From Eurosta solidaginis (Eukaryota; Arthropoda; Insecta; Diptera; Tephritidae): a stretch of DNA of 64,000 nucleotides. Position 1 is the first letter of the stretch. The number at the start of each line of letters is the position of its first letter. Below are positions 31,359 through 42,942 of the stretch, in pieces. Location: NCBI RefSeq assembly GCF_040869045.1, contig NW_027137036.1, positions 62,001 to 126,000 of the forward strand. The letters are read 5' to 3'. The position numbers were made by a program, and so were the translations under genes. The notes below the pieces were generated by a model. That model ran no database searches. It was given only the letters and a program-made list of their open reading frames with translations, and was not told where the DNA came from.

Positions 31359-32479
31359 TATAACGTGTCGTGTCGCTCTCAGGTCGACTGTGGCATTTTA
31401 TGGATGTGCCAGGGCGAGTGGCCGTGAGGTTGGTTGGGTGAAGCGAAGGTGTTTTATTACAAAAACGTATATTAAAATAGATGAATAAAAGCGAGTTTAA
31501 AGCGAAGCGTAGGGGCCGACGAAGGTATGTAGTTAATTTTGTGCGAAAACTCATGACGAGCAGCGCAAATCGTAATTAAATTGGAAAGTGTACCAACTGA
31601 CGGTGCTTGCATGCAGATTGGCGGTGCGTTCTCAACGACGCGTTCTATCTGCACGTACCATTTTGAGATGGCGTGCAACCCTGTCGTGTATTTATTGGTC
31701 AGCTGACAGCTGGTATGGTGAATTTGTGGCGTGCGAATATATATATACATATATGTATTTGCTTGCCCTTGAAAAAAAAACTAGGTCACTGGGGCAGTAG
31801 CACACTAAGCCGGTAGAAACAGTTGACTTTTTCCAATTTCGGGATTTTGTCGTGTCGGGATTCTTTTATTTCGGGACTCGGATTGTTTTTGTACCGAGCC
31901 CTTATAATGACTGTTTGTGATGTTTGTTGTTGAAAAACAACAAGTCCTGCCCCCCAGCCAGAAAACAGTGTCCAAAAAAACGGAAAGGGTAAAAAAAACA
32001 ACAAAAAAAAAACAAATTTCCTTGTAAAAAAAATGTATAATTTCTTGTGCAAGGAGAGGTTTTTTTTTGTTTTGTTTTCCTGTTTTTGAATTCCTTGGTT
32101 GTGTATGACTGGTTGGTGCTGCATTAAATGCCCACATGAGTAAGGAATAGAAAAACACGTCAGTCCCGATTGTGCTGTTTTGCGTTTTTCGGTACTGCTT
32201 TGGTGTAGTTATCGGTATCCGCTTCCTTTTCTTTCTTAATATGACAGCACTAATGAAACTGTCGGTGTTGTGCCGTGGGTTGCCATCTCGTGGAAACTTA
32301 TGGTCTTTATGGATTATACACGCAAAAGATATGGGTGATGTGTACTTATAAGGGTTTATGGCAGCCCTGGTTCCTAGACGCTATAGCCGCGTAACCGGGA
32401 CCCGTTACTGGAAGGTTGTGGTGAGTACACTCCTTCTACTTCGTTGTCAATATTTAAGCAACAACCACCGTGGAACGAC
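31359..32479. other. BEL-B tail, no clear gene
   Basis: Only short frames without domains. A possible splice donor GTGAGT lies at about 32421 on the plus strand, just upstream of the zinc-finger unit. T-rich and A-rich runs lie at 31980-32070. Confidence 0.45.
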
Positions 32480-32555
32480 GTAAGTATGAGATACTCATAA
32501 GGCATTTGAGTATTTGTCCTAATGGCTGTTTTCCTTTTTTTTTTGTTCTTTTCAG
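32480..32555 (+). other. Candidate 76-bp intron (antisense to BEL-B)
   Basis: It starts GTAAGTATGA and ends in a pyrimidine-rich tract with TTCTTTTCAG. Its length is typical of dipteran introns. The next exon starts at 32556 and soon reaches CAAAATGG, a strong fly start context. This is prediction from splice signals only. Confidence 0.65.
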
Positions 32556-32562
32556 TGTCAAA

Positions 32563-33039
32563 ATGGAGCCAATGTAGTTTGTTTTAGTGACGGTGGAGGC
32601 TGAGGACGAGGAGCCCATCCAGGTGGTGGCGGATGTGCGGTATCCGGAGCGGCGGAGGGGGTCCTTCATTTGTCACGCGCCGGAGGAGCTTGTGCAGCAG
32701 GCGGTGGCAGAGGGGTTGCGGCGGGTGAACCCTTGTATCCTCCGTGCTCTGCTGACGCCGATAGCAGTAAAAATGCGCGGGAACACCATTGCCTGGTATG
32801 GCCAGTTTTACGCAAGCTATGAGGGCGTATTGTGGTTCCGGCGGCCACCTCACGGTTCACCTCCACGTGGTATGTTCAACTGCCGCGTGTGCAACCGAGC
32901 GATATCGTCGTTTGCATGCCTAGTGGCCCACTTGAATGGGCATATGAGATTTTATCCCTATCGGTGCTGGGAGTGCCCGAAGAAGTACACTTCATCAGCG
33001 CCGCTCTCCCTACACAGAAAGCGGATTCATCACCAATAG
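32563..33039 (+). pseudogene. Two-finger C2H2 zinc-finger protein, antisense inside BEL-B
   Basis: The frame starts at ATG 32563 in a good context, has an early stop (TAG at 32575-32577), then stays open from 32578 to 33039. The N-terminal half is acidic (VEAEDEEPIQVV) then hydrophobic/basic, without a known domain. The C-terminus has two consecutive C2H2 fingers: FNCRVCNRAISSFACLVAHL with HxxxH, and YRCWECPKKYTSSAPLSLHR with HxxxxH. Such fingers usually bind DNA or RNA. GC content is higher than the surroundings. The single early stop suggests recent inactivation, or initiation at a downstream codon. Origin unknown: captured host gene, remnant of another element, or antisense gene of the BEL family. 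Confidence 0.65.
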
Positions 33040-33200
33040 TGTCAGTGAGATGTGGAGACAAGAATATACCTTGTTTGTGTTCCTTTTTTCAGATTAAATA
33101 TCAAAAAATGAATTGACCTTTAAATACTTTATTTTATTTATTTAGGGGGGGGGGGGGGGTGTGCTGGTTTAAGGTGTGGTGTGGACCATCGTGGTCGTCC

Positions 33201-33210
33201 TATATAAAAG
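33201..33210 (+). promoter_or_regulatory. TATA box candidate
   Basis: TATATAAAAG lies about 190 bp upstream of a canonical splice donor and oriented with the spliced unit, antisense to BEL-B. A transcription start would be expected near 33230. Confidence 0.5.
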
Positions 33211-33392
33211 AAAAGGAGTGCTTGGACATTGACAGAGGCGTCGAGAAACGGACCATTTTGGTGGTCGCGCTAGGTAACGTGGCAACTCTGCCGTTTCTCG
33301 TTTCATTGTGTGTAGTGATTGCTGTGGTGAAATAGCAAACCGGTACGTGACGTGAAAAAAAATATTACATTTCCATTGAAAAAACACACGCG

Positions 33393-33487
33393 GTAAGTAT
33401 GTCGTAGGTTAGGTTTTATATTTAAGTCTTAGTCATATTTTCTTCCTTTTATTAATTAAATTCTCTTTTCTTTTCTTATTGTTTCAG
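33393..33487 (+). other. Candidate 95-bp intron
   Basis: It starts GTAAGTATGT and ends in a T/C-rich tract with TTGTTTCAG. It joins a leader-like exon downstream of the TATA box to the long degraded frame that starts at 33488. Confidence 0.6.
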
Positions 33488-35543
33488 GTGGATGGCGGTG
33501 GCGTTGCATTTGTTGCAACAATAGGCAGCATGAATGGCGCATTCCAGTTAGTACACTTTCCGGCAATGACGGGTCTGACTAGCCAGAACCCATGACAAAA
33601 TGAACGCACACGCTTTTTGGACTACTCACTGCCGGCTCAGCTTTGGGCACTCTGCTATTTTGGTTGCCCAAATGTTTTTCGTGTTATTGGCCTTTTGGGT
33701 ATTGCCTGGGCATTAATGCTACGATACTATACAATGGCTGGGCGTGTGTACTTGCACATGCTTGTGAAATGAATTGCTGTTTTGTATTGCTCTCCTGGCT
33801 TCTATGTGGCCCGTTTCAAGGACCATCGTAATGTGTTACCTACTGTTCGATTGATGGTGACCGCGATCCACGAAATTCAGGTTTTGGTTTTTTTTTCTTT
33901 TATAAGCATACAAATTTTGATTTTAGTCGAATAGCTAATATGGAAGAAGCTGTTGCGTTGGGATCGTGATAATCGTTCATACTCATAATTTATAGACCTT
34001 TCAGCGAATTCTGCGAATTGGGATCGTGTTATTGATTATACCCAGTATTACTGTCGTTCGTGGCAATTTTTGTATTTTACAGCGTGTCCAGTACGTTATA
34101 TAAAATTTGTGGGCACGCATAATACGGTTCATAAGGTATTTCATGTGGTTGGCTTGGAAGCTATGTATACTGTTGCAATACACTAAGTTATTAACGGCAT
34201 TGTAGTGCCAACATCAAATGTGGCATGCACTGATATGAGCGCCATTGTTGTGGACGGTGTGAGCCGTACTCGTAATGCACTATTAAACGGTGATTACGTT
34301 AATTATGATTGGGATGCAGGTTATACATGTCATCAGTTGGGAAGTGGTGAAATAGTGGTGCGATTTGGACAATCATACATATTCGTTATGAAGAAAAATG
34401 CATGATTTTCCTGGTGCAGCTGTGCACAATGGACAAATATTTGTTATTGGTGGCGGGGATGGAATGCATACCAACAAGGGTATCATGTTGATAGACGCTT
34501 TGGGTGGGATTGTCTGGGTTAGATTTATATTTAAAAAAAAATGTTTAGAATCGAATGTTTTATTGGTTCAACACATTACAACGGCTATTTTGATGTGGCT
34601 ATTCTCACGTCATGACCTTAACAAAACACTTAAACCTTTATTAGCAATTTTATTGGCGCTTACTATATTCAAAAGCGTTTGGCTTGAAGGTCAATTGACC
34701 GTACTCACAATTGGTTCATGGTCAACTATTGCTGTTAAGGCATTCAGTGCTTCCATTATGGGCCTTCGGTCACTACATATTTACACTGGATTGGCACAGA
34801 GAAGAGGCATTTAGGTTAATTAAGGGTAGAAGGGTATAAACTAATTTGTTTAATTTAGTAGATTTGTATTCAGCAATCATATATTTATATAGGAGATTAT
34901 ATGTTGCGTAAAATGTATCTAGTGAAATGCATACACCTGTGGTGATACAAAAACAGGTATTTGGTTGAGGAATTATTGGCCGAAATTTGCTTGAGTTTAC
35001 GGCAGGTCTTATGATACCATTAGAACGTTAAATAGCTTCATTAAAGCCATTGCAAAAAAGCATTAGCCCTTTCAAGTCTTCACCGAATGCAAACACTTTC
35101 GAACTGGATGATTTTTTAGCCATTATTGAGCAGTCTGACACACATGTAACGTCATCATTAAAAGGTATTGGAGATTTTTCAATTCGCCAGATTTTCGCGG
35201 TTGGTATGAATCAAGGCATCGTGAACTGCAGTTAACGTTACAGGATTTGCAGTTGCAAGCCCCTTCCGCTGTTAGTCTGGAGCAATGGGCAAGTGTTGAG
35301 TAAGAAGTAGAAATCCTTGATATGATATGAAAGTTAAACGAAAATTTAATCTATGTGGTGGTAGCGGTAATAATAGTTCAACGCGTGAACAACTTCGTGC
35401 CCGAATAAATTGGATGAAGAATTTGCTACGCCAACATCCCAATCCAGCAACTGCGTCATCGTCTTACTCAAATCCTTCATGTAGACGTACGCGCCGCAAT
35501 TAATTCAAGAAATATTTGGATTTTTTGGTAAAGTGAAGGAAAG
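33488..35543 (+). pseudogene. Decayed long reading frame(s) of unknown origin in BEL-B tail
   Basis: From 33488 to 34405 a single frame of about 306 codons is broken by only about six stops. It then shifts to 34398-34814 (hydrophobic segments around LLAILLALTIF and TAILMWLF) and to broken frames up to about 35510. Those end in a basic, serine-rich C-terminus (EQLRARINWMKNLLRQHP, then CRRTRRN). I do not recognise the protein. The mix of cysteine-rich, hydrophobic and basic parts would fit a structural or membrane protein, and an old viral insertion is one possibility among several. Stops are fewer than chance predicts for this base composition, but not decisively. Confidence 0.45.
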
Positions 35544-35624
35544 GTAAGACTAGTGAGCACAATCAGCAGCCGTCATGGCAGGGCTGAGACGAAACGGACT
35601 AAGTTTCCCTATTTTTTTTTGCAG
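35544..35624 (+). other. Candidate 81-bp intron
   Basis: It starts GTAAGACTAG and ends TTTTTTTTTGCAG. A further donor-like GTGAGT lies at about 35703. All candidate introns in this block lie on the plus strand. Confidence 0.5.
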
Positions 35625-36444
35625 GTTCTTTTATTGTCTTTCAACCCGTGTGGAGGACGATAGTGATCGGTCCACCAACAAATGGGAATACATGCTGTTG
35701 AGGTGAGTTAACTATTTTAAATAAGGATTTATTAATATTCTAAAAGCGGGCTAAAAGATGGCTAGTGAGGGATCTTTGGAAAAAGTGTCGATACCGGTCC
35801 TCATTACCAAATTTCCATAAATTCGGTCGATTTATGGCATATAAAAAATTTTCAGTCAGGAACAACGTTTCCTGAACGGGGTGGCCCTTCGGTGGTGGTT
35901 TCGCCGGCCTTCCGAGTGTAAAAATAGCACGACGCTGTAAGACTGTCAACTCCATTCACAAAAATTTTCCAGTACAACGAAAAGCTTGACAACTTAAGAG
36001 GTATTGAAATTGTTATGGAGTTAGCAGCTTGTCATAGTGATTCTGGACCCTAAACACATAATTATCTTTTGTCGCCATGGGCAGAAATCGGCTCCCCTTT
36101 CACCATTTTTTTTTTTTTTTTTTTTTTTACGTGGGTTTAATAGATCTATGGAGTTCTTACCCCATAGTGGACGATATTAGTTATTGCTCAATGAGTATAT
36201 TTCTTTCTTTATGGTACCTATTTGAATCGATTTACCAGTCGGGATTTTGATGTGGAACGATGAGTTTTGAATCGGTTTCGTTTTCTGGTGTTCATAGATT
36301 TACGAAAGTGCCCGATTGCTTGGTGTCGGCACCTTTCATAAAACCTATGTTCAACATTATTCGAATGACGATGCTTCTTGCAAGTTTTATTTTTATTGTT
36401 GGCCACGTGCAGGGGAACGAGAACTGGGTTATCGTTCTGGTGTC
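35625..36444. other. BEL-B tail up to the hairpins
   Basis: A minus-strand 71-codon frame at 35740-35955 has no recognised domain. 36104-36129 is a T-run (poly-A on the BEL-B strand), comparable to the A-run after the BEL-A hairpins. Nothing else can be supported. Confidence 0.45.
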
Positions 36445-36777
36445 CTCGCTAGGGGTGAGCGAATGAGTTGACGTTGTTTCTGGTGTCCTCGCTCGGGGTG
36501 AGCGAGTGAATTGGCGTTGTTTCTTGTGTCCTCGCTCGTGGTGAGCGAGTGAATTGGCTCGTTCCGGGTGAAGGAGAGCTGGTTTTGATTTGGTAAAATT
36601 TAAGGAATAAGTGTTCTGTGGCAGATAGGGGATCTGCGTTGAGGCTTTTCGGGTCTCCTCGTTATGGGATAACGAGTGAATTTTGGGTTTGATTTTGTAA
36701 AACTTAAAAATAAGTGTTTGGTGGCAGATGGAGGACCTGCGTTAAGTTATTGGTTGGCCTCGTTTCGGGTGAACGAG
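36445..36777 (-). repeat. Six post-pol hairpins of BEL-B with paired stem changes
   Basis: Stems (plus strand): 36447-36462 TCGCT/AGCGA; 36488-36506 CTCGCTC/GAGCGAG; 36531-36549 CTCGCTC/GAGCGAG; 36558-36576 CTCGTTC/GAAGGAG; 36658-36676 CTCGTTAT/ATAACGAG; 36759-36777 CTCGTTT/GAACGAG. Loops are mostly 5 bases (GGGGT-like). Position 5 of the stem switches between C:G and T:A with both sides changing. The array lies right after the integrase stop region, as in BEL-A. Confidence 0.88.
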
Positions 36778-36843
36778 AGCTGGGGTTGATTTTTTTGAAA
36801 AGAGGGATGGGGAGGTAGAGCAGGAGGAGGAACGGAGGGATTG

Positions 36844-38493
36844 TTAAGAGGAGCCCGTGGTCCTCTCACAATCGATCTCCGTAGGAAGAAGGATCAATTT
36901 GACCAAAGGTCGTCTGACTTGACCCTTCTCGGTTAGGAGGTCGACTACACGTACTCGGTTATCTTCGCCGGGGTGTACGTTGACGACTATACCTAACCTC
37001 CATTCGTTGGGAGATAAGTTGTCCTCTTTGAGGACAGCGAGATCTCCCACTTTTATATTTTGTTTGGGATGCTTCTACTTCACTCGTTTTTGAAGTTCGG
37101 ATAGATATTCGGTTTTCCATCGCTTGCAGAAAGTGTGATGGAGGGCTTTGAGTTTCTGCCACCGATTGATCATCGAGACAGGGCTCTCACTCGCATCCGG
37201 CTCTGGCGGAGCCAGTAGATGGCTGCCAGTGAGGAATTGTCCTGGGGTGAGCGGCTCTAGGTCCGTCGGGTCATTGGACGCCGGGCTGAGCGGCCGCGAG
37301 TTCAGGCATGCCTCGATGCGGCACAAGAGGGTATGGAATTCCTCGAAGGTGAATTTGTGTGGTGAGGCTATCTTTTTGAAATGGCTTTTGAAGCTTTTCA
37401 CTCCAGCCTCCCACAGCCCTCCCATATGAGGAGCGCCCGCAGGGATGAAATGCCACGTGAGTGACTGGTGGCTGTACTTTGAGACAGCGTTCTCTCGCGC
37501 TTGTGAGATAAAGGTCTTGAATTCTGATCGTAAGGATCGTGACGCTCCGACAAAGTTCGTACCATTGTCGGAGTACATATTTTTTGGGCATCCGCGCCTA
37601 GATCTGAAACGGGCAAATGCCGCTAGAAATGATGGTGCGCTGAGGTCAGTAGTGGCCTTCAGATGAACTGCTCATGTGGAAAAACACACGAAAAAGCAGA
37701 TATAGCCTTTGGATAGTCGACACCCTCTGCCGCGGTAACTTTTGATGTCGAAGGGGCCGGCGAAGTCGACTCCAGTATTCGTGAATGCACGGCTGAAGGT
37801 CGTGCGATCGCGAGGGAGAATACCCATAAGTTGGGTCTGAGCACGCTTTCGGTGTATAGTGCAAACTTTGCAATTATGAATGGTTGCCCTAATCATGGTT
37901 TTGATGTTAGGTATCCAGTATTGGGTGCGTATCAGACGTAACATGAGTTGGTTTTCCCCATGCAGACTTTGTTGATGAAACATTAGGGCTGTCAGACGGG
38001 ATAACCGGCAGTTGTATGGGAGGAGGATTGAGTGGCGTTTATTTAAAGCTAAGTCCTTTGACGCCCCGAGTCGCCCTCCTACCCGAATGATGCCATGTTG
38101 GTCTAGATAGGGATTAAGTGAGAGTATTGCACTTTTCCCTGCAATTGGTTTTCCGGCCTTTAGATCACTATATTCGGAACTATAGTGTTGTTTCTGATAA
38201 ATTTTAATTAAGAGTTGGGTTACTGATTTGATTTCATCAGGAGAGATTAAAGGTGACTTGACCTGAAATGATTTTTTTGTTTTGGGGTGAGTTCTTCGGT
38301 AGAACCTCATAACGTATGAGAGCACCCGTAAAGCCCTAGGTAGGTCTGAAAAGCGTTGGAGAACATCGGTATTATTTACTGTTGTTGTTGCGCATGTCTT
38401 CGCCCTCTTTTCCTCTATGGAGGTGATGTAGTCACTTTCTTGTGCTGGCCATTGGGAAGTGTTTTTTGCAGCCAAGAAGGTCCCTGCCACCAC
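36844..38493 (-). pseudogene. pol: BEL-B pol: integrase part
   Basis: This frame runs from 38493 to 36844 with two in-frame stops (about 37672 and 37075). Motifs are HQQSLHGENQLMLRLIRTQY and CKVCTIHRKR (zinc-binding region), TNTGVDFAGPFDIK (first D), MYSDNGTNFVGASR (second D), MGGLWEAGVKSFK (E) and GDLAVLKEDNLSPNEWRLG (C-terminal tail). It matches BEL-A 9711-11129 in order and spacing. A frame change near 38450 links it to the reverse transcriptase part. Confidence 0.9.
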
Positions 38494-41330
38494 AACGAAT
38501 TGTTGACCGATTCAGACGCATGTAATCCTCTGCTACCTAAATCTGCTGGGTTAGATTCTGAGTTTACATGCAGCCAGTCCTTATTTCCGACCATGTCGAT
38601 GATCTTGGTGATCCGATGTGCGACGAAAGTGGACCAGGAACACGGCGGTTTCCTTATCCATGCGAGGACGATAGTTGAATCCGTCCAAAGGTGAACTCTC
38701 ACTGGTCCCAACTTAAAGTTTCTGAAAATGTATTCGGTGATTTCCGCTAACAGCACGGCTCCGCAAAGTTCCAAACGTGGAAGAGAAAGAGTTTTCACTG
38801 GGGCTACTCGGGTTTTGGCTAGAAGCAGGTTCGTGCAGACATTATCATCCGTTTTGACGCGCATGTAAATGGCTGCTGCATAAGCCTTCTCGGATGCGTC
38901 ACAAAATCCATGGATCTCGATGTCGGTTCCTGGTGAAAAGTTGACCGATCTAGGTATCCGGATTTTATCGATTTCATGGTATTGGTCGGTGAAGGTTTTC
39001 CATCGTTCCAGCGTACTAGTAGATACTGGTTCGTCCCAAGCGGTGCCTTCCAACCAAATACTCTGCATGAGTATTTTTGCCACAATGACAGTTGGTGCCA
39101 GCCATCCCAAGGGATCTAAAAGTTTGGCGATTGCTGATAGTATCGCTCTCTTCGTATTGTTTTCCGGGTTGTCCAGCGTCCCTGCTTTAAAATAAAATAA
39201 ATCGGAGAGGGCATTCCATCGAATGCCTAACGCTTTAACTGAACTGGTATATTCGAATGCCAGGAAGTTTTCATTGAGCAGGTCTGCTTTGGGGATGTCC
39301 CTTAGAATGTCTTCTGAATTGGATGTCCATTTGCGAAGTGGAAAGCCCGCTGAGTGTAGGACTTGGCGAATTTCATCTCTGGCTTTAATAGTCGATGTGA
39401 TCGTATGTCCACCCGCTAACACGTCATCTACATACATGTATTCTCGTAGTATGTTAGCCGCTGTAGGGTGTGAGTTTGACACGTCGTCTGCCAGTTGTAG
39501 GAGCGTTCTTATCGCGAGATATGGAGCGGAATTCACTCCGAAGGTAACCGTCTTTAATTCATAAAGACTAATAGGGTCATTCGGGGACGTGCGATGCACG
39601 ATACGTTGAAATTTGGTGTGCTTATCGTTCACCCAAATTTGACGATACATCTTTTAGATGTCGCTATTGAAGACAAAACGCTATAGTCTCCATCGTAATA
39701 TAAGGATGGGTAGATCGGCTTGTAGAACTGGGCCCGGGAGGAGAATCTCGTTTAAGCTATTACCGTTGGCCGTAGGGCTCGAGGCGTTAAATACTACGCG
39801 TACCTTGGTGGTTGTACTTTCTGCTTTTACAACGGCGTGGTGGGGCAGGAAGTAATGATCCGAATCGTCGGATGGGATATTCTCTTTCAATTTTCTCATA
39901 TGTCCGAGCGTTTCATATTCTGACAACACTTGAACATATTCCTTACCTAAATCTGGGTTTTTTATAAGCCGCCCCTCATTCCGGAAGAATTGAGAGCATG
40001 CACGCTTCAGGGATGGTCCTAATTTAATATTGTTAGGGTAATCCTGCCGGAATGGTAGTGACACGGTGTACCTTCCATTCGCACTTCGCTGCGTTGTTTC
40101 TTTAAATAGTTGTTCGCAGTACCTTTCATCTTCATTTAATATTTTATTTTTGGGTACATTTTCTACCTCCCAGAAAGCTTTGAGTTGGTTGTCTAAAGCA
40201 ACCTCGTTGTAGAAAGACATAATGCTCTTCGTTGGATTCGGTGATTCGATACAACCGGTTAGTATCCAACCGAACACTGTCTCTTGGGTTAAGAGTGTGT
40301 TTAGCACATTCTTTTTTATACCGCTCATTATAATGCGGGGATATATGTCTCCGCCAAGTATGAGGTCTACGTCTTCGTTGACGTAGAAACTCTTGTCCGC
40401 CAAAATCAAGTCTGGGAATGCCTGCATAGTCATTGCGTTGATATGGCAGAATGGAAGATTCCCAGTGAGTTTCGCTAGAACTAGTACGGGTGTAGTTAGG
40501 CTGAAGCAGGGATACACTGGTGAACGTAATTCGATGTTGGATGCTTCTTTCACCTGAGCTGACACCGCATTTGTGATGCCTGAAACATGGGCATGCATTT
40601 TCCTCGCTGGCAAATTGATTCTGCGTTTCAGTCTTTCAGTTATAAAGGAACATTCAGACCCAGAATCAATTAATGCCCGCGCGGAGAAGTCGGTACCATT
40701 ATGGTGAATGTGTACGCGAGCAGTTCCTAATAGCACGCCTGTGCTGGAATTGGCATGGCAGAATTTGACATTCTGATTCGCAGAGGAAGGTGGTTGTCCC
40801 GATTCCTGTCTTTTCCTTGCCTGTGTCGAAGTTGATGGGGCATTATCCGCATCTTTGAAGGGACTTCGCACCGCCGGTTGCTGAAGTGTGTCCGCATGCA
40901 GGAGCGTGTGGTGACGAGAGTGGCATTTGGAACAGTTGTACGAACTGATGCACCTCGTCACTGTGTGTCCTGGGGATAAACAACTCAGGCAGCCATTTGT
41001 GGATTTGACGAATTTAATCCTTTCTACCGGGTTTAAATCGCAAAAACGTGAACAGTTGCGTAATCTGTGCTCCGTAGATTTGCACATTTTACATATTGAT
41101 TTTGGTGTTTGCTTGGTTACTTTGGTTTGAAAAGCCCCAAGTCTTTTTGTAGGGTTTTCCGTCGACTGCCGCGACGTGTTTGACTTTTGCACTTTAGAAG
41201 TGGCATTCCCTGTAAAACCAGACACGGTTTCAAGTGTCTGGAAACGATTTGACAAGAATTTGTCCATATCCTCCCACTTGGATATATCCGTCTTGTAAAT
41301 AGGTAATAATCGCATCCCAATTTGAAACAT
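38415..41330 (-). pseudogene. pol: BEL-B gag zinc knuckles, protease, reverse transcriptase and RNase H
   Basis: One frame from 41330 to 38415 is broken by two stops (about 39681 and 39651). It contains CKMCKSTEHRLRNC and CSKCHSRHHTLLH zinc knuckles, protease FSARALIDSGSECSFI, KVRVVFNASS, MYRQIWVN, YVDD at about 39423-39434, HGFCDASEKAYAAAIYMR and WTDSTIVLAWIRKPP (RNase H). The stops replace a tyrosine and a glutamate found at the same sites in BEL-A, so they are simple point decay. Domain order and length agree with BEL-A. Confidence 0.92.
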
Positions 41331-42039
41331 CGATCTGATGTGTTTTTAAAGATGCCAAGCAATTATTTATGTCGCGCTGTAAGGTTTTGGTAGAGCTGCC
41401 GCACTCGCTATCTATCTTTTTTAGATTAAACAAAATTTGTAGTTGTGGGTTGACGAGAATTCGCTTATTCTCGTATCTCTCACATAGGTTTTTCCAGGCT
41501 GTTTCGAAGCCTTCATTTGTCAAGGGACATTTCTTGACGATGTCCTTTGCCTCACCTTGAGTTTTCTGATTGAGGTGGAACAACTTTTCTACTGGGCTTA
41601 GGCGACTGTTGTTTTTGTATATGGCCGTGAACAGGTCACGAAACGTTGGCCAAGATAGGTAGTCGCCTTTGAACACCTCAGTATCACAAGCTGGCAAGCG
41701 GATACTGTGTTCGCGCGCGCGTTCTCCCTCAGGTTTGACTGCCCTATCTTTTTCCTCCTTCAATTTGGCTTGAAGTTCAGCCATGTTCGACATGCATCGC
41801 AAGAATACGGCATATGCCGCTTTATGCTTGATCTTGACCGCTGCAATTTTCTTTGCGTCGAGCGTGTCAGAGCCAAGCAACTCCTCTAGGGCGTTCTCTG
41901 CTTTTTCCCACTTGGCTTGCAACCCTTTTTGCTGTATTGCAAGAGTGTGTACAGTGTGCAGAGCTGCATTGATATCATTAAAATCGGCCTCGAATTCGAT
42001 TATTCGATCGGCCAATGTAATGTAGGAGTCCATGTTCAT
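41230..42039 (-). CDS. gag: BEL-B gag N-terminal and DUF1759-like region
   Basis: Open frame of 269 codons from ATG 42039 (MNMDSYITLADRIIEFEADF). A helical N-terminus (LQAKWEKAENALEELLG, KIKHKAAYAVFLRCMSNMAE) is followed by LPACDTEVFKGDYLSWPTFR and CPLTNEGFETAWKNLCERYE, the DUF1759 signature. Gag assembles the particle. A frame change at about 41310 moves the reading to the 41330-38415 frame. This copy gives the clearest reference for the broken gag of BEL-A. Confidence 0.88.
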   Translation of the reverse strand: MNMDSYITLADRIIEFEADFNDINAALHTVHTLAIQQKGLQAKWEKAENALEELLGSDTLDAKKIAAVKIKHKAAYAVFLRCMSNMAELQAKLKEEKDRAVKPEGERAREHSIRLPACDTEVFKGDYLSWPTFRDLFTAIYKNNSRLSPVEKLFHLNQKTQGEAKDIVKKCPLTNEGFETAWKNLCERYENKRILVNPQLQILFNLKKIDSECGSSTKTLQRDINNCLASLKTHQIDVSNWDAIITYLQDGYIQVGGYGQILVKSFPDT

Positions 42040-42942
42040 GGTTGAAAAGTGGAGAGCGAATTAACCAAGGGATATAAAACTTGAAAAACCTGAGCGAATC
42101 ACCCAACCAACAAATATTAAAATTACGCAAAATTTTAGTTACTACTTTTAATTTGTTTATTTTTGTCTGACTTTGCAGATTATGTGTGCCTTAAAACAGA
42201 GAGCTGGGGGTAGCAACACCGATGTGTACTGTGTAAAGTAAAGGAGGGACCACTCGCCACTTCAACCTTCAATTTTATTATGAAATAAGTGCGCGCGTTG
42301 ATATAAACTCGACGAAAAGTGTGAAACCGTGAAATAAATCTTATGCAACAAGGAACAAAACTGTGTAACAAGATTAATTAGAGAAATTAGTGAAAATAAT
42401 GTGATGCAAAAAGAAAATTTATCTCAAATGGCGTGAAATTTTATGTGAAAGTGAGGTTATGTGTACCTCTTCCTTGTGCTGTGTCCGGAGAGCCTTACCG
42501 CTGGTGGGGGGACAGGCCAGATAGTCACAAGGAATCTTAAACGACGTTAATGCAACGCGTTTGCACTTATTTTCCTTTTTGGCACTACACAGTTTTTCAC
42601 ACTTTTCGCGGTTAATTATAATCACGTATGCCACTTTAAATCGATTTTTCGCACTTTCTTATTTATTATTTTTTTAACCAAAAAAAATGTGGCAAGAAAT
42701 ATTGCACTTACTTTGAACTTTTTTGGTGATTCTTATACTGTCGCTGATGTGGCAAGATGGCTTGATCTCTCAGTGTTTTGCACGCTGGTATGAAATAATA
42801 TACTTTTTGTGGTTGTGGCAAAAATTCTCCGGCTAACTTTTTATGTTAAGAATTCTGAAGTGTGTGCGGTCAGCTATGGTATCTTGTGATGTGGACTGTA
42901 TATAGGTACTGTATTCCAAATTCCTGGTGAAGATGGACCAAA
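42040..42942 (-). other. BEL-B leader between 5' LTR and gag
   Basis: It begins (minus strand) TTTGGTCCATCTTCACCAGG next to the LTR, a primer-binding-like sequence related to that of BEL-A. The remaining ~880 bp shows no clear ORF and no hairpin array of the type seen in BEL-A. Confidence 0.6.

Noticed and set aside
31081..31554. 157-codon minus-strand ORF near the BEL-B 3' LTR
   Set aside because: Largely composed of the four hairpin units and poly-A-derived lysine runs; no domain.
33488..35543. Calling this an envelope or a specific viral capsid gene
   Set aside because: I could not match it to any named family with confidence; hydrophobic segments alone are not enough. Left as unknown.
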